Assembly: GCF_910592395.1 (NCBI RefSeq)
Contig: NC_088311.1
Coordinates: forward strand, 17,982,501-18,046,500
Direction: 5' to 3'
Source: Lineus longissimus
Lineage: Eukaryota; Nemertea; Pilidiophora; Heteronemertea; Lineidae
DNA length: 64,000 bases
A program made the translations under genes and the position numbers. Every line of letters begins with the position of its first letter. The first letter of the stretch is position 1. Below the pieces are notes generated by a model that worked only from the letters and a program-made list of their open reading frames with translations, did no database searches and was not told the DNA's origin. Below are positions 35,420 to 47,669 of the stretch, piece after piece.

Positions 35420-35700
35420 TAGGCCGCTGTGGTGTAGTGGCTGGGACTCGCGACTATAGTCAAAGAGGTCCCGGGTTCGATCCCTACTGTCGGGGTGAGA
35501 CTGTTGCCAGGTCTCATTGTCTTACTTGCCATCTGCACCCAGGTGTATAAATGAGTACCGGTCAGAAATGCTCAGATTGTAGCGCTGGTTGAGCAGTTCA
35601 TCTGAGGTCTACTGAAAGGTTTCAGGACAGACCGGGGTTAAAATGTTAAGTCGGATGATTAACTATATCGTAGTTGATATCAGAATATAAACCCTAAACT
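35420..35700 (+). mobile_element. tRNA-derived SINE
   Basis: Box A TGGTGTAGTGG (35430-35440) and a perfect box B GGTTCGATCCC (35474-35484) lie in a tRNA-like head. A conserved-looking central core CACCCAGGTGTATAAATG (about 35537) follows, then an A/T-rich tail. Such a core recurs in SINE superfamilies of molluscs and other invertebrates (V-SINE/MetaSINE type); the exact family assignment is from memory. The 3' end is approximate. Confidence 0.75.
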
Positions 35701-36683
35701 TTGATTTTTTTAACTCGAATTCCTTGCTCTCCACACATTTGAGGGCCTGTTAGACGAGTCTAAAAGCTGTGGTTCCTAGTACCAAGTATCTATACTTGCT
35801 AGTACTTTACTGTCTGAAGATTGAAGCCTTATGTGCCCTCTAGGCACAAAGGGACTAAGTAAGTAACTGTCTGCTCTGTGCCAGGGTCAGGGCAGAGTAG
35901 CATATGATGGTCTCTATACCTCTGGTAAAATTCCAACCTGGTTTGATACAATGCAGTTAATGATGATAATAGTGATGGTGATGAATGAAATAAACATACA
36001 CAGTATGCAAACCTAAGGGTGACATATTTGCCTTGCCCCTTGATATCACCATGTTTATACAATGGACATACATGTATACAATGCAAGACAACCACAAAGC
36101 AACGCCCCCCCCCCCCCCCCCCCAATTTAAAACTTATAAAATGTGCACTGGATAAAAAAATGGGGAATGTGCCCATGAGCAAGTTAGAACTGAGTGATAA
36201 GGAGAACCCAAATCTAAGCACATTGTCCATATTGCTGGGCTAAAAAGCACCAAATATAGAATAAAAGTAGTGTTCCTTTGTATAAACGACTTGACCTTGG
36301 AATGACTGTCGGCATAGAAAACTTCCTATCAGGCCTGAAGCTGAAATAGCATTTCTACAAAAATGTCCGACTTACAGGCTTTTCTCTTTAAAGGGGTGTG
36401 TTGTTTGTTATTTCTGGTGGTCCAGGAAAAAGAAAGGCAGTTTTACACAATGGTTGATATGAATAAAGACTAGCAAATGCTTTTATCTAAAACTCTGTGT
36501 ACATTTACACTGGGCCTCTCTGTACAAAATTGAAGTAAATGCATTTACTAGATTTCATTCAATAGCCAATGCCGAAGCGCAGTGATTATGCATACGACTT
36601 TTCTGAAACCTTGTCGTTATATTATTTGTATATCAGTCTACACAACGGCAATGCCAACATTAACATCTAGTACGTAAGTACGC
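35701..36683. other. Intergenic DNA
   Basis: Contains a long C-run (about 36105-36123). No gene or classifiable repeat seen. Confidence 0.45.
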
Positions 36684-36911
36684 TTAAAGGGGGACTATAG
36701 GCAGGAGCAGAGAGGCTAATTTGGCCATCTTCTGGTGGCCAAATTAAGTAAGGGCAGTACGGGCACTGGGTAATGTCAGATTCAGCACTAAATATGATCC
36801 TCGTACAAGCATGAATCATTTCAACATACTGTGTGATGTGAGAGACCCCTATTGGTGACTTTGTATAACTTTATCTTGCCTGCCCTGCTGCTGCCTATAT
36901 TGTCCCTTTAA
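36684..36911. mobile_element. 228-bp MITE bounded by TTAA
   Basis: TTAA at 36684-36687 and 36908-36911 borders inverted ends: AGGGGGACTATAGGCAGG on the left and, reverse-complemented, AGGGACAATATAGGCAGC on the right. TTAA targets are used by piggyBac and some Kolobok elements; the assignment is inferred. No coding capacity. Confidence 0.65.
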
Positions 36912-37639
36912 GGAAGTTTCCCAATTCGATTACAAATATGAAATTTTTAACGCACAGCCTAGGCCTTTTGACATTGTATAAGTCGGAGCTAACCACTCCA
37001 ATGGAGGTAGTTGTTCGAGAGCAGATCACTCACTTTGGTACAGCGTACATTAAAACTTTGGTGCAAGAGTGATCAATAAAACTCTCCATCGAACAAATAT
37101 ACAGGAGAGATGGATATTTATCGAGTGATTGCTCCCCATTTACATGAAAGCCTGTATTTATGTCAAAAAAGCAATTTTTCAACTAGTATAAACTACATAT
37201 TTTACAATAAGCATTTCTGACAACATGGTACCAAACAGAGCATGTTTAGACTGATATGTTAAAAACGTCTGATATGTTACAAATGTATTGAGGACAATTT
37301 CATGGCAAATACAATATATACAGATCTGTCAAATAAAATACACTTGTTCAACGATTTGATGCACACTGTACAAGTGAAGAGTTAAGATGCAAAATGCTGC
37401 ATCTACATCTTGCAGAACCTAACATTTTTGTTAATCTCCGTTTTTAAAGGCTCACAAACTGCCACAAAGACTCGACATCTATTTGAGGCATTCATGTTAA
37501 AAGTTAATTTAAGTTCAGCAATTCCATAGCAGTTTTCCAAGCCAACCCTGCTCGAAGCGCTTCCAACATCCCAAAATGCAGAGGATGTTAAGAAGCAGCC
37601 GCTTATTAAGCACATACGAACAGAGTGACTTAGATTTGG

Positions 37640-37712
37640 AAGGGATTTCAACTGATGACCTTTCAGTCAGAAGTCCAGCACTCCAACCACTATGCTCTAC
37701 ACCGCCCTGTGT
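37640..37712 (-). repeat. tRNA-like SINE head on the minus strand
   Basis: The reverse complement has box-A-like TAGAGCATAGTGGTTGG and box-B-like AGTTGAAATCC at tRNA spacing. Not a convincing intact tRNA; probably SINE-derived. Confidence 0.4.
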
Positions 37713-37719
37713 CCCATGT

Positions 37720-37997
37720 TATACAGGCTGGCCCAGAAAAACCAAACTGCCAGATACTGTAAAACAATTTATTTTCGCAGCCCTATGTGAAAACATCCTT
37801 TTCAGATTTCGTTCCCCTTTATTGCTGCAAATGCATGCATATTCCAGGGATAAAGCCATTCAGAATAACATTTTTGCTCCCCTTAAGTTTGCAATTAAAC
37901 CCCTCTCATTTGCAAAAATAAAGGGGTGCAGTACAGTATCCTTTCAAAGAATGCCCGAGAAAGAGGCATGTCTGTTTTTGATGGGCTACCCTGTATA
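37720..37997. mobile_element. Mariner-like TIR fragment or MITE
   Basis: Left TATACAGGCTGGCCCAGAAA pairs with right TTGATGGGCTACCCTGTATA. The TACAGGGTGGCCCA signature with TA borders is typical of mariner-group ends. The 140-codon frame at 37576-37998 crosses it but has no transposase motif. Confidence 0.6.
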
Positions 37998-38101
37998 GCA
38001 AACCATAAAGACATTTTTCAAAATCTAGAATTGGAATGTTTTTGTTTTTCGATGGGCCACCCTGTTTAGCAAACCATGAAGACATTTTTCAAACTCTAGC
38101 A
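37966..38101. repeat. Two tandem copies of a 68-bp segment including the TIR end
   Basis: 37966-38033 and 38034-38101 share TGTTTTT, GATGGGC, ACCCTGT, TAGCAAACCAT and AAGACATTTTTCAAA in order, with a few differences. The duplication includes the right end of the mariner-like element. Confidence 0.75.
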
Positions 38102-38518
38102 TTGGAAATGTGATAGAAGTGTGATAATGTTTCAGAGCTTGTTGCCAATTTAGAGAATGGTGAAAATCATTACAAGCAGACGTTTGAACCTTAGCTCTTC
38201 AAGTATACTAGTACTACTAAGGAAAGATGACTGGGGTCATCACATTCCCATTTATAAAATCACTTTCATTTTACTAAATATGTATACGATGGACATGACA
38301 GTTACTTAGGGAGCTTAAATGTTATTATGAAAATACTCTTGGAGCACAATGCGCACTGGTATCGCTGAAATACAGAGAACACTTATAATATATGAAGTGT
38401 TAGATCACCTGGCCATAAAATAGATGATGTTTAAGGCTTCAATACGATTTGAGTTGGCTTTCAAAGAAAAATTGTCAGATCAATGTATCCCAAAGTGGCA
38501 CACTATGTCTTTCAAGTG

Positions 38519-38611
38519 CTACAGGCTGCCCCAGAATTATTTTCATTCACACAATGGACACACAATAGAATCCTATCGTCCAAAGGAAAATAATTCTGGG
38601 CCATCCTGTAG
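38519..38611. repeat. 93-bp hairpin MITE with TACAGG ends
   Basis: CTACAGGCTGCCCCAGAATT is inverted as AATTCTGGGCCATCCTGTAG, with the stem extending through ATTATTTTC / GAAAATAAT. Related to the mariner-like end at 37720. Confidence 0.75.
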
Positions 38612-39397
38612 AGCACTTTCACCAGGCACCTTCCAGGGTTTAGTTAAAACAAATGTTGTCACTGACGCCAGCGTTAACCCAATTTGGAATTATCTGCTTC
38701 AGTGAAACTTTTTGACTTAAAGGCCTACGCCATTCGTTATTTGAATTTGTAGTCGAATTAAAAAATGTTCCATTTCGGAAATACATGTGCATACAAATAA
38801 AAAATTCAACGTTGTGTAGACTGATATTCATATACTATGAAAACCAAGTTTTAACAAATTTGTATTCATGATAACTGCACTACGGCATTTGTGTTAAGTG
38901 GATTTCTATTTAACTGGACCACCAGTAATTACAAACAGCGTACCCCTTTAAAGCCAAGTTGATTTAACACATGTGTTGTTGGTAAAAAAGACCTATTTGG
39001 AATAACCAGGTCCTGGTCAAAATTTATGCGGCCACATTTCTATTACGGTTTACGGCAACTTACAATAAAGTCCCTAATTCAATGCAATCTATTATATAGC
39101 TCACTGGAGAATGAAAATGGCTTTCTCGAATTTGAACCACTTCATTGGACACTGGAATCTATTCACAGGATTACCGATATCAGTTCACTCGCCACTGAAA
39201 ACAACTCCACTGGAAGCTGAGCTGAAGACAGTTGACTCGAAACAGCCAGTTATCTTGAAACTGTATCCTGTACACTGGAAACTGGCCAACTCGAAGAAAC
39301 CAGTTTACTGGAAAAAAGCTCACTTGAAACTGGAACCAGTTCACTGAATATCTGAATATAAATAGTCGATATGGCATGTGAAGACACAATCATTTGC
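38612..39397. other. 3' flank of TAX1BP3 with degenerate CACTGGAA repeats
   Basis: 39100-39346 consists of many degenerate copies of motifs like TTCACTGGAAACTGG and ACTCGAAACAGCCAG. On the minus strand this falls where the TAX1BP3 3' UTR should be. No other gene seen. Confidence 0.5.
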
Positions 39398-42300
39398 TCA
39401 GTACTGCCGCTGATATGGTGGCGAATACTGCTGTTGTTGTTGTTGATATGACTGATATTGTCCTTGTTGTTGTTGTGGTTGTTGCATCTGCTGCATTGGC
39501 TGTTGCCCCGTCGGCGACTTCTGCATCTGCGGTACGCCTTTACGATACACTAGCATGTTTAACGTGGGCTTCTTCTTAATGTAATCGACAGCCTTTTTAT
39601 GCGTGACCATTGTGAAGTCGTGACCATTCACCTGTAACAAGAATTACTTTTATATTTTGGGAACTCTATAAGTCAAAGTCAGCATAGGCACTGGTTACAT
39701 TAATAGAGCAAACACTATCACATATTCCAGAAATTGGAAGGGCAGGGAATTCGAGATCAACATGGTCAATGAGCAAAGACAAGGGCAGGGTGAATTGAGC
39801 AAATGGGCAGAGTTAACACCCTTCTGTAACAGAAAATTTGCTGGCTAAACAAAAGCAAACAAGGTGAAACATGGACACATATACTAAGTTTAAAACTCTT
39901 TTGTGACTTCAATCGTGATTTGTTGAGAAAATTTCATTACACCCAGTGGCATTTTATAATTCCCTCTGTGGTGTAGGCCTACATAAGACTGTGCAGATCG
40001 TTTTCTGTCGCCAGTGTCGGCATCATTTGTATCATACTCTACTTTAAATAAGTTTTGATTGGATATAGGAAAATGTATAGTACAGCACCAAAGTTGAGAA
40101 ATAGAGCACCACAAACTTTGATGCATAATTCAAGTTGCGCAGAAGCTTATCTAAAGGTTTGGACCTTGACTCAATCGAGTTCAATGGCATCTACATGTAC
40201 ATTTCCTTTGTGCCCACATTGTCCTATTGTGAACCATGTTGCCAATTGGCTTGTTCTGTTCTTACATGTAGGAATTCACACTAAAAAAAATGGCCAGGGC
40301 CATTGTGCTCACCTCATGTGGAGGAAAGATGGATAAAGAGCATGGTATTGTGTCATGTAGTGTTAGGTTTGATGTGGGTCCAAGCAATTACAATTTCCCC
40401 AAAATGGCCAATTTACAGTACATTCGACCTCTGTGACCTTGAAAAGTAGGTCAAATCAAAGAAGACCCGGGTGACACATTGAATGGTTGTTAGAATTAGA
40501 TATACCTATGATATAAAATTGGTGCCAATCGGGCAAGTCATTACTAGGAATAATGGCATTTTGAAGAATTTAGGATTTGGCCCCCTCCCTGGAGGCCAAA
40601 CGGCAAATCAGATCGCACCAAACTTCAGTACCTGAGATCACCTGACCAAGGGGTACATGTGTACTTAATTTGTGATCAATAGTCATTGCAGTTAAGAAAC
40701 GTGCCATAGTTACGGCCTGACGGCGAATTTACGCCATTTGACCTCTGTGACCTTGACAAGAAGGTCAAATTAAAAACCTGTGTGACATATACTGTATGGT
40801 GGTTAGATGTACCCATGATATCAAATTGGTGGCAATCGGGCAAGAAGTTAAGGAATTATCACATTTTTAATGTTTTTGGATTTTGCCCCCTGGTGGTCAA
40901 GTGGTGAATCATATTGGACCAAACTTTGGTCCCTGAGATCACCTGACTAAGGGGTAAATGTGTACCAAATTTGGTATCAATAGTCATTGCAGTTTAGAAA
41001 CGTGCCATCGTTACATCCTAACGGCCAATTTACACCATTTGACCTCTGTGACCTTGAAAAGGAGGTCAAATCAAAAACCCGGAGGATATATGATGCACCT
41101 TTGCTAGAAGTACCTACCATATTTTTTTCAAAATTTCCCGACTACTATTAAGGGAGATATTGCCCCCTGGTGGCCAAACCATGAAACGAATCGGACCGAA
41201 ACTTGGTCTCCAAGGTGTCATTACCAAGTTTCAACTCAATAGCTCTAACAGTTACGAAACGTGCCCTGCTAACGGACGACGGACGACGACGACGACGGAC
41301 GACGGACGCCACGGTATGGGATAAGCTCACCTCTGCTAAGAGGTGAGCTAACAAAATGAATGCCAATTTCAAGGGAGGGAGTCTGTTCTTTGTTTGTTTA
41401 ACAGAGAACAGCCTACTTGGTTTTAAATGTGCTTATCACTTCATGTTGAAGCAGTTTGAATAGCTTTAGGGTTTGAAATTGTAGTCGAAATGGTGTGCCT
41501 GTCATGTATGGTCAACCCAGGCATTGAACTTGTTCAGTGATGCATTTTTTAGGCTCTGAAAATAGTTTTTTGTGCTCAAGACAGTAGTACATGTAGTAAA
41601 ATTGGTCCTAAATATTTCAAAAACAGCCCATGCAAACTTCAATTCTTCAATCGAGCTGTGGGTTCACTGGAAGGGCACCAAATATGAATGTAATTTGCCG
41701 TGTTTGCTCTCCACCTTACCTGTAATATCTTGTCATGAACGAGTAATCCTGCTTGAGAAGCCGGCCCACTGTCATACACAAACGTCACATAAATGCCCTG
41801 AAAAACAAATACATGCACCAAAACCGTCATTTAAAAGTTTCGCCGATGGTGAATGTATGTTCTAGAATAGAAAAATTTTCAAGCCATCTTGTGGTGACGT
41901 TGATGTAAAATCGTAGCATTTTCTGGGGGTTAATGAGATGAACTTCGAAACAGCGATGGCATTTTCATGAAATCCTAACTCGAACCGTGCTGAACCAAGG
42001 CATGCTCTTGGGAAATGTGCCAATTCTCCAGGGTGATGATGGCCTAAACCCACACAGTGTTGACTGCATTGCATATCACCACCTATTTTCAACTTACGGT
42101 ATCTTTATACCCATGAGGGCTTTTAGTGTAATCTTGGTCAATTCCACCTCCTATCCGGAAGCCGCATCGATATTTCACCTGTTTCCCACCCTTACCATCG
42201 GGCTCATATACCATGGCACCATTCTCATCTTTCTCAGCCTCTTTGTGAAGGATGAGAGGAATCTGAAAAGACGCAATAAAAGCTACTAACTACACTAACC

Positions 42301-45300
42301 TAGGCTTGACTGATACTCTTATGTGTGACTATCACCAACTCTCATTGACTGAAACGGTGTGTAAAACCAATTTCGACCATTTGAAAACAGAACTACAAAC
42401 ATCATCTTTGACTCAGACTGCGCAGCCTTGGAACTACATAATTCCATGACTGCCATTTTTAATCCGCTTCTTATAGTAATAAAAATAGGAAATTCTTGGA
42501 GTACAATGTAGATTGCACCAGTGCAATGAAGACCACCAGTTCTTAATCTCATAGTGATTGATTAGCCTCCAACTGATTCACAGGCACGACACACAGCCAC
42601 CAAATTACCACAAAACAATTCACATTTCACTTCAATTCAAGTTTCATGTGTGCTTCTGCAGGTTTGATTGATGCTGCTTGCTTCAAGCGCCTATGATAGC
42701 CACATGATGTAACATGTGTAATACATTCTGTGTTGACAGAGAGAGAATATTTTTTGATCTACTTCAGCAACTTTTTTGCACAGTACCGGTAAGACAAGTT
42801 AGATGAGGAGAATTTTACCGTCCAATAGGTTGGTATAGGAATTCCAAGATGTCGCCACTTTTTTTCCTTCCTTGCAGAGTTTCCCATTACAGACCACTTC
42901 CCATGTTTTAAATCCATAAAAGTTTTATCTGCGACTACATCGGACTAGGAATTTTCATTTTGTAATAACAGTTCTGACAATAGTACACGCAGAAGCCAGA
43001 CAAATTTTTAAGAACAAATCGACAAAATTGTACATTGCGAACCACGCGATGTTCATTAGTGCACAGTACATCCGAAGAACGGGCTCACATTTTACAGTAC
43101 ACCAAATTACATGAACATGAACAGACTTTTTAAACAGTGCTTGTACATGAACAGGGAGACAGGCATGAATACATGGTATGGTATAGAGCTGGCGAAAATA
43201 AATTGATCCTGATTTGAAAAGTGCAAGCCAAAACACCAAACAGTACTTGAGGTACATGCATTTTCTTGGCTCAAATAGTAATGAATGCCACAACGGCACA
43301 AGTAGGCCGCTCCCCCACTCCACATTCATTGCCCCCAATCAATTAAAGCCTACAAGGTACAACCATTGATGTTATTGGATTTATTGACAAGGGATACAGG
43401 ACGGACAGCCGGTGCAATCCGCGAGGACATGGGCTGTCAATTAGGTGACATCCGCTCATAGCAATGGTCTAGTCAGAATGATTTGACGGGGACAAAAAAT
43501 AGGCTGGACTCAGTCAATGTCGACAATGACATTCATGAACAACTAGGTTAAAGGAATAGTTATTTGAAATATTTTAACACGAGTACCAGATTGTACAAAA
43601 CAGCACTCTGTTTACTAGACGACAAATAACCCTTTTGAAGTGAAGCTCCTCAGGGCGTCAAAGGGTTAAAATCTAGGATCAAACCTACCCCCTCCCAATA
43701 CAGCATCCAGTCTCTATACTACATGCAGTTCGGTCCCTAAGCACGCAATAAAACTAACACGTCTGAGTTAAGCAAATTGAAACAAAACGCGATAAGATTC
43801 TGGTGGCAGAAAGATAAATGGACACATGTCTTTGATGCAAGCATGCCCGAAACATCGCCGGAGGCTGCCAATCTCACATCAAACAAGGCCCAGATGGCAA
43901 AGTATCGACATTGATTAGGTAAGCTGCACCTTAACTCAAGGGCGCATTGAGAGAGGAAAGGAGCTATGTATTATTTTCAACATTGAACATGACATCACGT
44001 TGCCGTTGGTGAAGCTCGAGTTTTAAACTGAGTACTTTTGCTAGAGTACATCTTGTACATGTAATGCATCGATTGTGTACATGTATCAAATATTAAATTT
44101 GAAACAAAGATGCCTTTCATTCAATATTTGCATACATGAACATGACAAATGTCAAATCAAAAACCTCTAGTGATCTATCCTTCATGTCCTTGTTGATAGG
44201 AGTACATTTAAAACAATTATCATATTATAAAGAATAAAAATTGAAACAGATTAATCAGGGAAATATCACACTTTTTATGTTCTCAGTTTTGGCCCCCTGG
44301 TGGCCTAGCTAAGAACAGATTGAACCAAAATTGGGTTTTTGCTGAGGTCATCTGATCAACTTGAGCATTAATTTGTACAATGTACCAGGTTTAAACCAAG
44401 CAGTTGATGAAACCTGCCGTCCTAACGAAGGCATTATAAATGTTTGGAGAGACACATGATTATAAAAGCGTGTTAAGCCAATTTTAAGGAAAAGAAAGAT
44501 GAATTTTCAAACTTCACTTTCTGGAATAAACGAATTAAAATGAAATCTAATTGAGGTCTCAGACAATCTACAAGATCTTTCTTTCTGCATGTTAATACAC
44601 AATTGCAAGACATGACAAGAACTAAACCTGACTCAGCCTTGAAACTGAGTCAGACAACTTTCCTTTAAAGTCGACAAGACTGCAAGAATGAGAAAATCGT
44701 CACGCACAATTACCCTTCAACTTGTGTTGCTGATGTTAACCAGCCATGTTTGGCAGCCTCTCTAGTATTACATGTAACTAGTCACTTAGTCATTGTAACT
44801 GCGGCTGACTGAATTACCATTTGTCCAGTGAACTGAAATCTTCAATTTAAAGAAAAAGTATTTTTGAATAATTTCATATGGATTAAAGAATCTATACTTG
44901 ATACTGTTAAGTCACCTGCATCTGCACAGACAGCTTTATGACTAGGCTGACAAATTGGTACTCAATATTATTCTATAGTATTTATACGCCTGTTCCATTT
45001 GGAATAAGAAAATCTTTTCAAGAAACTAATATAAGAGATGATCAAGACCTCACTTGCGGTTGTCTGTACTTGTCCTCATCAAAAGGCTGGACAGTACTGC
45101 AAAATTTGTTTAGTGACTTTGCCTTCGGACAAGAAAGTCCCATCTTTGGCTTGATTATTCCAAAAATTCCAAGATCCCTGCACTTCTGTCAAAGAATATC
45201 GCCGCTTTATGTCAAAAGAAGCTACACGTATCGTACACGTGATACACGTAGCCCCCTGCACTCGTACTTCTAGTTGTTTAATCCTGGTTGCACCACAGCC

Positions 45301-47669
45301 ATCATCAATAAAAGTACACAGTTCATTCATATGTTGTGGGTTGTAATTTTAAATTTAACATGAAGGCCTGCATTGGTTGGTAGGCCTGGAAGATTTTGTG
45401 ATCATCCGTGCAGACGAGATACAAGTATTGACCGAGTGCCTTTGCTCTATTGATCCACCACGGTGGATGGCTCTTGACGAATTTCACATCAGCTGTTTTA
45501 TAAAAGATCTGTTTGACAATGACATGGCCCTGCAATGCGTTTGGCATAGCCATGGCAGTATGTACCAGTGCCGAGATGGGAGTCAAGGAGATGCAGTGCC
45601 TGAGTGGTGTAGCAGCTCAGGACTCTCGGTCATGAGATCTCTGGGACCCTGGTTGGGAGATCTGCACTACGGCGCGAGACTCTAGGCATGTCTCTTTGTG
45701 AGACTCCAGGCATCATATGGTCACCATCTGTCACCGACAGTGAGGAGTCTCACGGCGACAGTGAGGTCCACACTAGGGACCTCTTGACAGGGACCACCTC
45801 ACGTCGTTAGTTGTGCCAACATTTTGATATTTTTGGATGATGCGCAGCTGTGTCAATTTTTCAACGCCGGGTCAATTTTTTAAAAGTTTTATAAATACAA
45901 ATTATAAAACCTCCGGGCGCCACATCTGCGAGACTGTGTGCAACAATGTCAAATTTATATTTTATAATGCTTTACCAGCATTGAAACATTGAGGACTATA
46001 TTCTCCGAATGATGATGGCGATGTTGATGGATTCTTTTTCAAACATTTTCGTCGAGTCTCCTATTCCCCAGTGGCCATTGAAAACATGACCACAATGAAT
46101 CGGACTTCAGAAGTAACTCGGCATTCTTCAGAGATGCATGGCACTAACTCGCACAGTGACGAAATTTGAATAGTGTCTGGATTGACTGGAGTTTACATTT
46201 TTGTAGCGAATTTTTTTTATTTCATTTCGCCGCGAGAATCCACTTTACCAAAAAAATACTATGCCTATAAATTATAAAATAAAAATTGCCCTAGTTGTAA
46301 AAGTTTTCACCCATGTTCTGACGAGAATCGAGCACTTTTTTTTACTTGCCTTAGTAACTGGTTAGCGCCAAAACAAATTTCTTCGAATTCGTCTATTGAT
46401 CAAACATCGGGGTGAGACCTGGCTATGCTAGGAGAGCGAGACCTAGGGGGTTCCTACTACTACGTCTCTTAGTCTGAGTCTCATGGTTTTGATCATGCCG
46501 ACTCATCGGCAGTGAATATCAGTGTCCTTAAGTCTCCTCCTTTCACCGCCGACATCAAGGGCCAGGAAACGCGTCGGACGCACCATCATAAACAGGTGGC
46601 CAATATATTAAAATTGCTTGATGCAAAGCAAGTGAATGCCGGCCTGAATTGATAGTGCCAACCTCAGGATCAGGTCACCCTTCTTCTTCCATACAACATG
46701 CACAGTGCATTTGGGTCAGGTCAGCATCTCTGGAAGCGTTACTCATTGAACACTTGGTCTTCAATTATGATGGTTTTCAGTGCATGTCTCGTGCGACAAC
46801 CACGAGTGAGCATAATGATAGTGTTGTCACGGCATGGACGCGTGAGAAAGGAAGGTAATGCAAGGAGACTACCAATCCCTCAGTTTAGGCCATACCCTTC
46901 TTGATAAATAAATTCTTGTCTCCAGGTAAACATTCAATCTGATGTACAGTGCCTGATATGGACACAAGGTCCCAAATGGCCTGGTTACTAAGTTAATTTC
47001 CAACAGGCCTGGTGTCCAGGCCAAGTAAAATTCGACCATGCCAAGCAATACATACAGTTTTACACTTCCACCTGGAACCAAGAATTTGTTTATCAACAAG
47101 GGTATGGCCTAAACTTGGGGATAAAGTAACAGCCCTTCTAACAGCTGATCAGAGGGGGGTTATTGGCGGTGAAGGATAGATTAATTTATACAGACAACGG
47201 CATCATGACAGTGGATCAGCATGGCGTTGATTTCAGACACTGAGACAGAGGTCCATCCTGAATAATCTTATCGATTCTTTGCATAAGCGCTGAACTGTCC
47301 TTTCTCACTTCATGACCGAATCACTATCAGCAGTTCAATGACAGAGCACTGAAGAGTGAAAGTTTGGTGTATCATACACTGTGACTGTATGCATGGTACA
47401 CGTATGCACTGTTCATGAACAGCAGTGCATTGCAGAAAATGCATTACTTTTTGACTTTGTGGAGGTGTGGTCTTTTTCGCTCGAGTTCAATATGATTTTG
47501 CAATAAATCAGTAGAGAAAACCAAAGTAAGCCGAGTGTATTCATATACTATAATATGTGCTCTCAATGACTATCACAACAATTATTCAAATAAATCGAAG
47601 GAAAACAGTGAAAATGACAAAACTTACGCTGTAACACTCCAAAGGCTGTCCAGCTGTATGGTGCGCCAT
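39398..47669 (-). CDS. TAX1BP3: TAX1BP3/TIP-1-like single-PDZ protein with Q-rich tail
   Basis: Minus-strand exons 47669-47628, 42262-42098, 41797-41720 and 39631-39398 join in phase 0 at GT/AG borders, giving 14+55+26+77 = 172 residues. Exon 1 starts MAHHTAGQPLECYS. Exon 2 carries the carboxylate-binding loop region CGFRIGGGIDQD, exon 3 GIYVTFVYDSGPASQAG, and exon 4 VNGHDFTMVTHKKAVDYIKK with the alpha-B histidine. This order matches the vertebrate single-PDZ adaptor (about 124 residues), which binds C-terminal PDZ ligands of channels, beta-catenin and Rho effectors. Here exon 2 has a charged insert before the PDZ loop (residues about 21-43), and exon 4 adds a Q/Y-rich tail of about 45 residues ending in YQRQY. 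Intron 1 is about 5.4 kb. The start is the first ATG next to the NDC1 promoter side. Confidence 0.92.
40292..41351. repeat. Modular interspersed repeat, copy R2 (in TAX1BP3 intron 3)
   Basis: Starts GGCCAGGGCCATTGTGCTCACC. It has three modules with CATTTGACCTCTGTGACC at about 40425, 40735 and 41036. It ends in GACGACG-rich microsatellite (41273-41308) plus a hairpin AGCTCACCTCT / AGAGGTGAGCT at 41324-41351. This is the most complete copy, giving apparent element boundaries. Confidence 0.82.
42263..47627. other. TAX1BP3 intron 1
   Basis: 5.4 kb without recognisable exons. It holds repeat copy R3 and several unsupported short ORFs. Segments 45590-45790 and 46410-46500 share GAGAC and TCTC-rich motifs but no clear repeat structure. 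Confidence 0.55.
44141..44427. repeat. Modular interspersed repeat, partial copy R3
   Basis: A single diverged module: GTCAAATCAAAAACC, TTGGCCCCCTGGTGGCC and a CGTCCTAACG end. Same family as R1 and R2. Confidence 0.7.

Noticed and set aside
37576-37998. 140-codon ORF
   Set aside because: Crosses a mariner-like TIR element, contains no transposase motif, and ends at the TIR.
45590-45665. tRNA-like segment (GTGGTGTAGCAGC ... CTGGTTGGGAGATC)
   Set aside because: Box B is poor and no stem pairing is apparent.
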